A DNA stretch of 64,000 bases from Nitrincola alkalilacustris (GTDB lineage: Bacteria; Pseudomonadota; Gammaproteobacteria; Pseudomonadales; Balneatricaceae), in contig NZ_WBOM01000001.1 of the NCBI RefSeq assembly GCF_008973755.1, forward strand, positions 434,001 to 498,000. Reading direction: 5' to 3'. Below are positions 17,914-26,505 of the stretch, piece after piece. Every line of letters begins with the position of its first letter. The stretch's first letter is position 1. Under the pieces are notes generated by a model. That model was not told the origin of the DNA, made no database searches, and saw only the letters and a program-made list of their open reading frames with translations. The position numbers and the translations under genes were made by a program.

Positions 17914-19626
17914 CTAGCCGGCAGACAGCTTCAGGCCGACTCGTATAATCTTATCACCTTCTACCGCTTTGACCACCAGCGTAACGGGGCCAACCTTGAC
18001 CCTGTCACCGACAATCGGGTGCCCTGGCAGGTGTGAAGCGATATAGTCGCAGAGTAACTGCTCCGGGTCGCTCTCAGGAATTGGGATGCCAAAACTTTTT
18101 TCCAGATCTCCCAATGAAATCTCACCATTGAGCTCAAACAGACCAAAGAATACATTTTCGCGTAATGCAGGGATCTTGGCAGTTGAGCTGAAGAGTTTTG
18201 CCAGTGTCTGCTCGGCAACTGCCGGGCCGATCACCGCAACACGATCGCCGCCCTGCAGTTTGAGTTGTTCATTCACAGCCTCTATCTGATCGTTGCGCAT
18301 CACAGCACTCACTACCACCTGGTCCGGCAGTTTGATGCCGCTGAGTGAGCGTGGCGGGGTCCAGTGCTCGCCATCCAGTTCGAACAGCATTAGTCTGTGA
18401 TCGGCATGATCAGACCATTCCAGCGTTACCTGTTGCAGTGGTTTTGATTCTGCCGGCAGCTCCAGCTTCAGCCAGCGAGCAGCCTGCGCCAGGGTCGCAC
18501 CTTGAATAATCAGCGACGCCACCACCACGATAAAGGCCACGATGGGAAACATGCCCGCATTGGGAATACCGGCAATCAACGGAAACAGCGCCAAAACGAT
18601 CGGGACCGCTCCGCGCAGGCCGACCCAGGAGATGAATAACTGCTCCCGGAATCGAAATCCGAAAGGCCACAGGGTCATGAACACCGCGACCGGTCTTGCA
18701 ACCAGAATCAGTATCGCCGCCAGCAGCAGGCCTTCGCCGATAAAGGTGATCTTGTCACCATGTGCCAGCAGCAGACCCAGCATCAGGAACAGACAGAGCT
18801 GCGCCAGCCAGGCCAGGCCATCATGTACCTGAAGGATCTCCTCCATTTTTTTCAGACGGCTGTTGCCGAGAATCACACCCATCAGGTAGATCGCCAGAAA
18901 ACCACTGCCATCCAGCAGATAGGTGCCGGCAAATACCGACAACCCAGTGGCTGTTACCAGCAGGGGATAAAAAGCTGAGATCAGCGGAATGGTCTTGAGC
19001 AGTCTTGCCAGGGCAATGCCACCGAGCCAGCCTCCGACAGCACCGATCGCCAGTTGCTTGAACAGCAGCAGGGCCGACTCACCAATGCCGGGTGGCTGAT
19101 CGCGGGTGATCAGCTCCAGCAGCACTACAGTGAGAAAGATCGCCATCGGATCGTTACTGCCTGATTCTATCTCCAGCGTCGCACTGACACGTTCGTTCAG
19201 CCTCAAGCCATGATTCTGCAGCAGCGCAAAGACTGCTGCCGCATCGGTGGATGAGATGATGGTGCCGATCAACAGGCCGTAGAGCAGTGGCAGATCGAAG
19301 ATCCAGACGGCGGCAAGGCCGGTTATTCCGGCGGTGATCACCACCCCAAGGGTTGCCAGCGTCAAAGCGGGTTTGAGGCCAACGCGGAAGGTTTCAGCGC
19401 GGGTGCGCATACCACCATCCAGCAGAATGATGGCCAGCGCCAGGTGGCCGACGAGAAAAGTGGTATCGGTATCTGCAGGCAGGACATGCCCGAAGCCGTT
19501 CTGACCTGCCAGCATGCCGACGCCCAGAAACAGCAGCAGAACCGGCATACCGATTCTGTTGGAGAGGGGGCTGAGAAGTATGCTGGCCATCAGCAGCGCT
19601 GAGGCAAGTAACAGGGTCAGAATCAT
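17914..19626 (-). CDS. cvrA: K+/H+ antiporter of the CvrA/NhaP2 family
   Basis: A 570-residue CPA1 antiporter. About twelve membrane helices occupy residues 1-390, with the family motifs LALAIILLDGGMRT, STDAAAVFALL and LEIESGSNDPMA, the last carrying the essential Asn-Asp pair, and FISWVGLRGAVPIVLA. The cytoplasmic C-terminus has a TrkA-C-like domain (about 400-480) and a CorC/HlyC-like transporter-associated domain (about 490-570). Length and domain order fit E. coli CvrA, which expels K+ under low osmolarity. Confidence 0.92.
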   Translation of the reverse strand: MILTLLLASALLMASILLSPLSNRIGMPVLLLFLGVGMLAGQNGFGHVLPADTDTTFLVGHLALAIILLDGGMRTRAETFRVGLKPALTLATLGVVITAGITGLAAVWIFDLPLLYGLLIGTIISSTDAAAVFALLQNHGLRLNERVSATLEIESGSNDPMAIFLTVVLLELITRDQPPGIGESALLLFKQLAIGAVGGWLGGIALARLLKTIPLISAFYPLLVTATGLSVFAGTYLLDGSGFLAIYLMGVILGNSRLKKMEEILQVHDGLAWLAQLCLFLMLGLLLAHGDKITFIGEGLLLAAILILVARPVAVFMTLWPFGFRFREQLFISWVGLRGAVPIVLALFPLIAGIPNAGMFPIVAFIVVVASLIIQGATLAQAARWLKLELPAESKPLQQVTLEWSDHADHRLMLFELDGEHWTPPRSLSGIKLPDQVVVSAVMRNDQIEAVNEQLKLQGGDRVAVIGPAVAEQTLAKLFSSTAKIPALRENVFFGLFELNGEISLGDLEKSFGIPIPESDPEQLLCDYIASHLPGHPIVGDRVKVGPVTLVVKAVEGDKIIRVGLKLSAG

Positions 19627-19836
19627 GATGGCTCCGCAGGCAGTGGGCTCAAGTTTACCCTCTAGTGCTACTTTTTAGAATAAGGGCTTATCCTTGAGTT
19701 CTTTAGTATATGAGACACCACTGAACAATAATGTCAGCTAAACTGGTGGCATCTGTTATTGCCTGTTATTGCCGGTTTGGCGATGCTGTACGGTAATTCA
19801 GCCATCTAATATCAATAAATCAGGGTGTAGACAAAC

Positions 19837-21021
19837 ATGGCTAAGCAAGCGGTTTATGTAACAGGTGCAGTGCGCACGGCAATCGGTACTTTCGGCGGCT
19901 CTCTGAAGGATCAACCTCCCACAGAACTGGGAGGTCAGGTCGTGGCAGAAGCGGTGCGTCGCTCCGGTCTGGATAGTGCCGCCATCGGGCATTGTGTGTT
20001 TGGCAATGTCGTACCTACCGAGCGCCGTGATCTGTATATGGCACGTGTGGCGGCATTGAAAGGCGGATTGCCCGATACGACACCTGCCCTGACCGTCAAC
20101 CGTCTGTGTGGCAGCGGGCTGCAGGCGATCATCTCGGCGGCGCAGCAGCTTGAACTGGGTGTTTGTCAGTCGGCGGTTGCCGGTGGTGCCGAATCGATGA
20201 GTCGGACCAACTACTGGGTGCCATCGGCGCGCTGGGGACAGCGCATGGGCGATGCTCAGATGCTGGACTCCATGGTCGGTGCTCTGACCTGCCCGATGGA
20301 GAATATCCATATGGGGATTACCGCCGAGAATATTGCCGAAAAATGGCAGATCAGCCGCGAGATGCAGGATGAACTGGCCGTGCTAAGTCATCAGCGTGCT
20401 CAGGCGGCGATTGAGAAGGGTTATTTCAGCGAGCAGATTTTGCCGATTGTGATGTCCGGCCGTAAGGGGGATGTGATATTCGATACGGATGAGCACCTGC
20501 GTTTCAACTGCACAGCAGATGATATGAGCAAGCTGCGCCCGGTGTTCAAGAAGGATGGTACGGTCACGGCGGGTAATGCGTCAGGTTTGAACGATGCCGC
20601 AGCAGCCGTTGTGCTGACGAATGAGGATCAGTTGGCCGCGAGCAGTGTGCAGCCGCTGGCACGTCTGGTGGATTATGCCTTTGCTGGTGTCGAGCCACGC
20701 TACATGGGCATAGGCCCGGTACCGGCAGTAAACCGTCTGCTGGAGGCGACCGGCCTTAGTGTTGAGGATATCGATCTGTGGGAGGTGAACGAGGCGTTCG
20801 CTGCGCAGGCGCTGGCGGTGGTGCAGGATCTGCGAATTGATCCGGCACGTGTTAATCCCAATGGCAGTGGTATTTCACTGGGGCATCCGATCGGTGCAAC
20901 CGGCGCCGTCATAACCGTCAAGGCGCTCTACGAACTGCAGCGTATCAAGGGACGTTATGCCGTGGTCAGCATGTGTATCGGCGGTGGACAGGGTATTGCC
21001 GCTTTGTTTGAACGCGTCTGA
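19837..21021 (+). CDS. Acetyl-CoA acetyltransferase (thiolase)
   Basis: A 394-residue thiolase of the biosynthetic/AtoB-PhaA type. The nucleophile is Cys91 in NRLCGSGLQA; the GHPIGATGA motif and the second cysteine in SMCIGGGQG complete the active site. The MGIGPVPA motif is present. It condenses or cleaves acetoacetyl-CoA. The next three genes run in the same direction and form a conserved-looking set with an RND transporter; the thiolase may be transcribed separately. Confidence 0.93.
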   Translation: MAKQAVYVTGAVRTAIGTFGGSLKDQPPTELGGQVVAEAVRRSGLDSAAIGHCVFGNVVPTERRDLYMARVAALKGGLPDTTPALTVNRLCGSGLQAIISAAQQLELGVCQSAVAGGAESMSRTNYWVPSARWGQRMGDAQMLDSMVGALTCPMENIHMGITAENIAEKWQISREMQDELAVLSHQRAQAAIEKGYFSEQILPIVMSGRKGDVIFDTDEHLRFNCTADDMSKLRPVFKKDGTVTAGNASGLNDAAAAVVLTNEDQLAASSVQPLARLVDYAFAGVEPRYMGIGPVPAVNRLLEATGLSVEDIDLWEVNEAFAAQALAVVQDLRIDPARVNPNGSGISLGHPIGATGAVITVKALYELQRIKGRYAVVSMCIGGGQGIAALFERV

Positions 21022-21135
21022 GAACCTTTACTATCTGCTGCGCTCGGCCATACGTCGTTGAAACGACGTATGGCCTTCTTGAACGACGATCGTAAACAGA
21101 TTCTTAAACCGCTAAACAAAAATAAGAAATCATTT

Positions 21136-22224
21136 ATGCAGATACTGAAAAATTACAGAACCTGGCTCTGTGCCCTGCTACTGCTCAGTCCGGTGGCCCA
21201 CGGGCAGGTGCCGGACCGTCTTGAAGCGCCTGCGTTGCAGACCCCCGCTGCCAAACAGTCCCTGCTGTTGTCGATCACTTCGGCAGGGCAGCGTCTTGTC
21301 GCCGTTGGCGATCAGGGGGTGATTCTGCTGTCGGATGATGCTGGCCTCACCTGGCAGCAGGCCGAGGTTCCTGTCAGTACTCTGCTGACTGCTGTCTACT
21401 TTGCTGATGAGCAAAACGGATGGGCGGCCGGGCATGATGGCGTTGTGCTGCGCACACAGGATGCCGGCAACCACTGGCAGTTGCTGTTGCAAGGGGAGCA
21501 GATCAACCAGTTGCGCATCGCTCACTATGAAGAGCAACTGGAAAGTTTGCAACAGGACCCCGAAGCCGACCCCTTTGAGCTGGAAGAACTCGAGTTCGCC
21601 CTCGAAGATGCCGAGTTCGCCGCTGAAGATGGCCCGGTCAACCCGCTGCTCAATGTCTGGTTTCAGGACACTCAGACCGGTTTTATTCTCGGAGCCTATG
21701 GCCTGCTGATGAAAACCGCTGATGGTGGTCACAACTGGCAGTTTCTGACCGATACGCTGCCCAACCCTGATCGCTATCACCTCAATCATCTGATCGAGCA
21801 TCAAGGTGCGCTGTTTATTGCCGGCGAAGCCGGGTTATTGCTGCGCTCGGATGATGGCGGCGAGAGCTGGTATGAGCTGGCATCCCCCTACATGGGCTCT
21901 CTGTTTGCACTGGTTGAACATCAGGATGAGCTGTTGTTGCTGGGGCTGCGTGGCAATCTTTTCCGCAGTATGGATCTGGGTGACAGCTGGCAGGCGGTCA
22001 TGACGGGTAGTCGTGCCTCCTTGCTCAGTGGTCGCAGTGCAGAAGGTCGCCTGCTGCTGGTGGGGCTGGGTGGCACCTTGCTGTCGGGGCCTGGCAGTCA
22101 GAATCTGCAACTCCTTGATGGTGGTCAGCGGCGTGCGCTGAGTGGTGTCGTGATGGCAGATGATCACTGGGTGCTGGTCAGTGAACAGGGGCCGATGCGT
22201 CTTCCCCTTGAAGGAGTAAATTGA
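21136..22224 (+). CDS. YCF48/BNR-repeat periplasmic protein
   Basis: A 362-residue exported protein. The signal peptide is MQILKNYRTWLCALLLLSPV ending AHGQ; the start at 21136 gives this signal, while an upstream ATG at 21058 would put 26 charged residues before it. The mature part is a beta-propeller of YCF48/BNR repeats with recurring S-D-D-G/A-G-x-x-W boxes (SDDAGLTW, TQDAGNHW, TADGGHNW, SDDGGESW, SMDLGDSW). An acidic insert of about 40 residues (LEELEFALEDAEFAAED) interrupts the propeller. The stop is one base from the start of the RND gene, so the two probably work together. Confidence 0.88.
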   Translation: MQILKNYRTWLCALLLLSPVAHGQVPDRLEAPALQTPAAKQSLLLSITSAGQRLVAVGDQGVILLSDDAGLTWQQAEVPVSTLLTAVYFADEQNGWAAGHDGVVLRTQDAGNHWQLLLQGEQINQLRIAHYEEQLESLQQDPEADPFELEELEFALEDAEFAAEDGPVNPLLNVWFQDTQTGFILGAYGLLMKTADGGHNWQFLTDTLPNPDRYHLNHLIEHQGALFIAGEAGLLLRSDDGGESWYELASPYMGSLFALVEHQDELLLLGLRGNLFRSMDLGDSWQAVMTGSRASLLSGRSAEGRLLLVGLGGTLLSGPGSQNLQLLDGGQRRALSGVVMADDHWVLVSEQGPMRLPLEGVN

Positions 22225-22225
22225 A

Positions 22226-24613
22226 ATGGGACGTCTGAGTCAGGCCATAGTCGCACCGCTGAAGCGGAGTGAGCAGGTCATTGAGCGGGTGCTGTTTCAT
22301 CATCGTCTGCTGGTGATCTCTCTTTTTGCACTGGTTACCTTGCTGCTCGTTTGGCAGGCCAGCCAGATCAGGCCGGATGCCAGCTTTATCAAGATGATTC
22401 CATCCAGCCACCCCTATGTGGAAAACTATCTGGATTATCGCGATGACCTGTCTGGCCTTGGGAACAGTGTCCGTGTGTCGGTGGCGACCACGGGTGAAGA
22501 TATTTTCAGCACCGATTTTCAGGATGTGCTGCGTCGGGTAACGGATGAGCTCTTCTTTATCCCTGGTGTGGATCGCTCGGCAATGCAGTCTATCTGGACG
22601 CCCAATGTGCGCTGGACGGAGGTGACAGAAGAGGGGTTTGTCGGTGGGCCGGTGATTCCACCGGATTATGATGGCACTCAGGCATCTCTGGAGTCGTTGC
22701 GTCTGAACGTGCTGCGCTCTGGTCAGGTCGGGCGTCTGGTGGCAAATGACTTCCGCTCCGCCATCATTGAGGTGCCCCTGTTTGATCATAACCCGGAGAC
22801 GGGGGAGCGACTGGACTACAATCAGCTGTCACAACAGCTGGAAGAGCTGGTCCGTGATCAGTACCAGAGTGACAGTGTCAGCATCCATATCACCGGCTTT
22901 GCCAAGATCGTCGGTGATCTGATCGATGGTGCCCGTCAGGTGGCCCTGTTCTTTGCCATCGCGCTGGTGATCACCACTTTGCTGCTGTATCTCTATTCGC
23001 GCAGTATCGCTGGCACCCTGATACCGATCGCCTGCTCGCTGATTGCCGTGATCTGGCAACTGGGGCTGCTGAATGCGCTGGGATACGGTATTGATCCCTA
23101 TTCGATGCTGGTGCCTTTTCTGGTGTTTGCGATTGCGGTCAGCCATGGCGTGCAGATCGTCAACACCATCCGCCTCGAAAGTCTGCAGGATCCCGACCCC
23201 TGGCTGGCTGCCAGACGTGCATTCCGGGTGCTTTATATCCCTGGTCTCACTGCATTGGTGTCGGATGGCATCGGCTTCTTCACCCTGATGGTGATCGATA
23301 TTCAGGTGATTCAGGAGTTGGCAGTGGCGGCGTCGATGGGTGTGGCAGTGATCATTCTGACCAACCTGATTCTGCTGCCGGTGCTGATGTCCTATGCCGG
23401 TGTCGGGCAGAAGGCGATCAACCATGCACGCAAACAGTCTCAGCAGGAGGGGGTGATCTGGCAGCGTCTGAGCTGGTTTGCGACACCTGCCGGTGCCGGT
23501 GTCTCGATCAGTGCTGCCGTGCTGGCGCTGCTGTATGGTCTGTATGCCGCCCAAGGGCTGCAGATAGGTGATCTTGATAGTGGTGCGCCTGAGTTGCGTG
23601 CTGATTCTCGCTATAACCTGGATAATGCTTTCATCACCGATAACTACTCCACCTCAAGTGATGTATTTGTCGTGATGGCGGTGACGCCGCCGGAGCAGTG
23701 CACCACCTATGAAACCCTGGCAGGTGTTGAGCGTTTTCAACACTATGCTCAGGGTATCGAGGGCGTGCAGTCCAGTGTGTCACTGGCAGATGTGTCCAAA
23801 CGTGTCACGGCGGGCCTGAATGAGGGTAACCCCAAATGGCGCGCGGTCAGCCGCAATCAGTTCGTGATCAACGCCTCACTGGCCTATGTGCCCGGTGGAC
23901 TGATGAATACCGACTGCTCGCTGCTGCCGGTGATTATCTTCCTGGATGATCACAAGGCGGCGACGCTGGATCGGCTTAGCAGCTCAATCGAACAGTTTGC
24001 TGCAAACTACGACAGTGATGCGCTGCGCTTCAAACTGGCGGCAGGCAACAGTGGCTTTGAAGCTGCGACCAATCAGGTGATCGCACGTGCTCAGTATGAG
24101 ATGCTGGCCTGGGTTTATGGTGTAGTCAGCCTGCTGTGTTTGATCACCTTCCGTTCCATTCGTACCGTTGTGTGCATCATCACGCCGCTGGCGCTGACCT
24201 CGGTGCTGTGCCAGGCGCTGATGGCGCATCTGGGGATCGGCGTCAAGGTGGCAACGCTACCGGTGATCGCACTGGGTGTCGGGATAGGGGTCGACTACGG
24301 TATCTATATCTACTCCCGGCTCAGCAGCTATCTGGCGGAGGGGCTGGCACTGCGCGAAGCCTATCTGGAAACCCTGAAAACCACCGGCAAACCGGTTGCT
24401 TTCACCGGGCTGACATTGGCGATCGGGGTCATTCTCTGGGTCTTCTCGCCGATCAAGTTCCAGGCCGATATGGGCATCCTGCTGACCTTCATGTTCCTGT
24501 GGAACATGCTGGGCGCGCTCCTTCTGCTGCCGGCACTGGCCTGTGTGTTGAAGCCTCATCCTGGCCAGCGTGATCCTGGCCTGCATAAATCAGTCAACCG
24601 AGGTGAATCCTGA
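22226..24613 (+). CDS. RND superfamily (MMPL-type) transporter
   Basis: A 795-residue inner-membrane protein with two sets of six membrane helices separated by large periplasmic loops (about residues 55-225 and 445-615). It belongs to the MMPL/hopanoid-transporter-like branch with sterol-sensing-domain-like helices rather than to AcrB; a typical segment is GVGIGVDYGIYIYSRL in the second half. Such proteins move lipids, sterols or hydrophobic compounds. It is tightly coupled to the YCF48 protein before it and overlaps the USP gene after it by one base. Confidence 0.88.
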   Translation: MGRLSQAIVAPLKRSEQVIERVLFHHRLLVISLFALVTLLLVWQASQIRPDASFIKMIPSSHPYVENYLDYRDDLSGLGNSVRVSVATTGEDIFSTDFQDVLRRVTDELFFIPGVDRSAMQSIWTPNVRWTEVTEEGFVGGPVIPPDYDGTQASLESLRLNVLRSGQVGRLVANDFRSAIIEVPLFDHNPETGERLDYNQLSQQLEELVRDQYQSDSVSIHITGFAKIVGDLIDGARQVALFFAIALVITTLLLYLYSRSIAGTLIPIACSLIAVIWQLGLLNALGYGIDPYSMLVPFLVFAIAVSHGVQIVNTIRLESLQDPDPWLAARRAFRVLYIPGLTALVSDGIGFFTLMVIDIQVIQELAVAASMGVAVIILTNLILLPVLMSYAGVGQKAINHARKQSQQEGVIWQRLSWFATPAGAGVSISAAVLALLYGLYAAQGLQIGDLDSGAPELRADSRYNLDNAFITDNYSTSSDVFVVMAVTPPEQCTTYETLAGVERFQHYAQGIEGVQSSVSLADVSKRVTAGLNEGNPKWRAVSRNQFVINASLAYVPGGLMNTDCSLLPVIIFLDDHKAATLDRLSSSIEQFAANYDSDALRFKLAAGNSGFEAATNQVIARAQYEMLAWVYGVVSLLCLITFRSIRTVVCIITPLALTSVLCQALMAHLGIGVKVATLPVIALGVGIGVDYGIYIYSRLSSYLAEGLALREAYLETLKTTGKPVAFTGLTLAIGVILWVFSPIKFQADMGILLTFMFLWNMLGALLLLPALACVLKPHPGQRDPGLHKSVNRGES

Positions 24614-25437
24614 TGTCTGAGCAACAACTTCTGCTGATTTTGGATAAGGATGCGGCCAGTGAGGTTGCGCTGGTCAGAGCTGCTGAGCTGGCGCAACGCC
24701 AGCAGTTGCCGCTGACACTGTTGTGGCAGAGCGAGGCTGATAAGGCGGGTCTCTGGACACAGCAGCTACAAGCGCTGAAATCGTCAGATATTCGCCTTAC
24801 GGAGCTCTGCCTCGCTGACGGTCAGTCACTGCAGAAACGGGTCATCGCCTTCACGGACCAGCATCCTGATACGCTGCTGATCAAAGCCAGTGAAAAAGAT
24901 CACAAAGGCCTGTTACCACCGCTTGACTGGAAGCTGCTGCGCAATGCCACCTGCCCGGTACTGTTAGTGAAACAGCATAGCCAGTGGCAGGGTGGACCCA
25001 TACTGGTGGCTATCGAGCCACTGGCGCAGGCTCCTGAACGCCAGGCCTTGAACCGATCCCTGCTGCAGATGTCACAGCAACTGGGGCAGCTGTTCAACGC
25101 CACTGTGCATCCGGTGATCGCCTGGGATACTCCAATGCTTGGCGATGAGCCGGAGCAGCTCAGTGATGAAGCGCAGCTTCAGCGTCATCAGAATGCTACA
25201 GCAGCGTTGCTGTCTGATACAGGTGTTGAGGCTGACTCAATCCTGATAGGAGAGGGGCCTGCCGAACACTGGATTGCCAGTGCTGCGGCGGATCACAAGG
25301 CGGTATTATTGCTGATCGGTACAAAGGCCAGGCGTGGTATTGCCGGTGCGTTGCTGGGTAATACCTCCGAGCAGTTGCTGGACCGGGTCGATTGCGACCT
25401 GCTGGTGCTGCCGGGTGCACTGGGCGAAACTGCCTGA
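24613..25437 (+). CDS. Tandem-domain universal stress protein
   Basis: A 274-residue cytoplasmic protein with two UspA domains (about 1-120 and 130-274), like UspE. The C-terminal domain has the nucleotide-binding signature with GTKARRGIAGALLGNTSEQL followed by DCDLLVLPG; the N-terminal one is less conserved. Its start overlaps the stop of the RND transporter gene (TGATG), so its expression is tied to that transporter. Confidence 0.87.
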   Translation: MSEQQLLLILDKDAASEVALVRAAELAQRQQLPLTLLWQSEADKAGLWTQQLQALKSSDIRLTELCLADGQSLQKRVIAFTDQHPDTLLIKASEKDHKGLLPPLDWKLLRNATCPVLLVKQHSQWQGGPILVAIEPLAQAPERQALNRSLLQMSQQLGQLFNATVHPVIAWDTPMLGDEPEQLSDEAQLQRHQNATAALLSDTGVEADSILIGEGPAEHWIASAAADHKAVLLLIGTKARRGIAGALLGNTSEQLLDRVDCDLLVLPGALGETA

Positions 25438-25504
25438 TGCCTGCTACACTCTTCTGAATCCCATGCAGTTCGTTAACCAAACAGGTAAGTGAAGGTAGAG
25501 TGAA

Positions 25505-26080
25505 ATGATCAGAAAAATCGTGTTGCAGGCGCTGGTGATGTTGGTTGGCACCTGTTTTGTTGTAGTCCAGAGTCAGGCCGCTTCTTTTGATTCCAAGGCG
25601 GTGGAGTCCTACATTAACAGTCTGCCGGAAGTGGAAGCGTTTGGTGAGCGGATGGAAAGTCAGGGCAAGGATGAGGCCTGGTTGAATGACGTGTCACCGA
25701 TGGAGGGCGACAGCTTTGATCCACATACCCGTGGCATCTCTGCACTGAAAAAGCATGATCCTGCTGAATATGCTGAGCTGGGCAAAATCGTCGGTCGTCA
25801 TGGATTCAGCAGTGGTGAGAACTGGGCAGCAGTGGGCGATCGCGTCATTCTGGCTTATGGTGCACTGAAAGCTGAAAGTGAAAACCCCGAACTGTTTGAT
25901 ATGGTCAAACAGATGGAGTCGATGGATGAGCGCATGCTGGCGATGATGCCGGCAGAAGTGCGTGCCCAGATGGAGCAGGCGATGGTGATGGCGCGCAGTT
26001 TTGCCAGAGTTCCCGACTCAGATAAGCAGGTCGTGCGCCCGCATCTGGGGCGTCTTGATGCAGTGTTTATGGAGAGGTAA
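25505..26080 (+). CDS. Conserved periplasmic protein of unknown function
   Basis: A 191-residue product with a clear Sec signal (hydrophobic run to about residue 25, cleavage after SQAAS). The mature protein is acidic and predicted mostly helical, with Met-rich segments such as MESMDERMLAMMPAEVRAQM. I do not recognise a domain. It follows the USP gene by 67 bases with a GTGAAGGTAGAG upstream site and could be part of the same transcript. Confidence 0.7.
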   Translation: MIRKIVLQALVMLVGTCFVVVQSQAASFDSKAVESYINSLPEVEAFGERMESQGKDEAWLNDVSPMEGDSFDPHTRGISALKKHDPAEYAELGKIVGRHGFSSGENWAAVGDRVILAYGALKAESENPELFDMVKQMESMDERMLAMMPAEVRAQMEQAMVMARSFARVPDSDKQVVRPHLGRLDAVFMER

Positions 26081-26505
26081 TCCGCCACCAGCTCCTGGTA
26101 AAGTCGGGTGAATGAGTCAGCATCAGCAGTTGGGATGTTGGCTCAACATGTTTTTAAGTTTCACGTTCCCTCCGTACCCTTTCACGCAAGATCTGCACAC
26201 ACCCTTATCATCTCCTGCGACTGTGTTTGTCAGCCTTGCAGTTCAATTCTTTCGACCGCTTTTGTCAGTTTAATTTTATCCCCTGCATCAGATATGGGTA
26301 CGGATAATGTCCTGAATTATTGCCAGTCGGGAGCGGTGCCTTATTTTGTTACTAATCTTGGTAGCTTTTGTTATTGGTCATCAGTGCTGAATCGTTCATT
26401 CTAGGCTCAAGAAAGAGACAATGCTTTCCTGGCCTGTCATGACTATAACTGTCACAACAACCCAGGTTTCAGGCAGCCCAATATAAGAATGATGAGGTGG
26501 ATATC
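26081..26505 (+). other. Intergenic region before the acyl-CoA dehydrogenase
   Basis: This 425-base stretch is more AT-rich than its flanks and has no convincing gene; a 98-codon open frame (26108-26404) lacks a ribosome binding site and protein-like composition. It holds a weak terminator at 26135-26155. The promoter of the acyl-CoA dehydrogenase should lie near the right end but I could not identify one with confidence. Confidence 0.5.
26135..26155 (+). terminator. Weak intrinsic terminator after the periplasmic protein gene
   Basis: ATGTTG-GCT-CAACAT forms a perfect 6-bp stem followed, after one G, by five T residues. The stem is short and AT-rich, so termination may be partial. Confidence 0.4.

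Noticed and set aside
26108-26404. 98-codon frame in the gap before the acyl-CoA dehydrogenase
   Set aside because: No ribosome binding site, a weak terminator inside it, and low-complexity composition.
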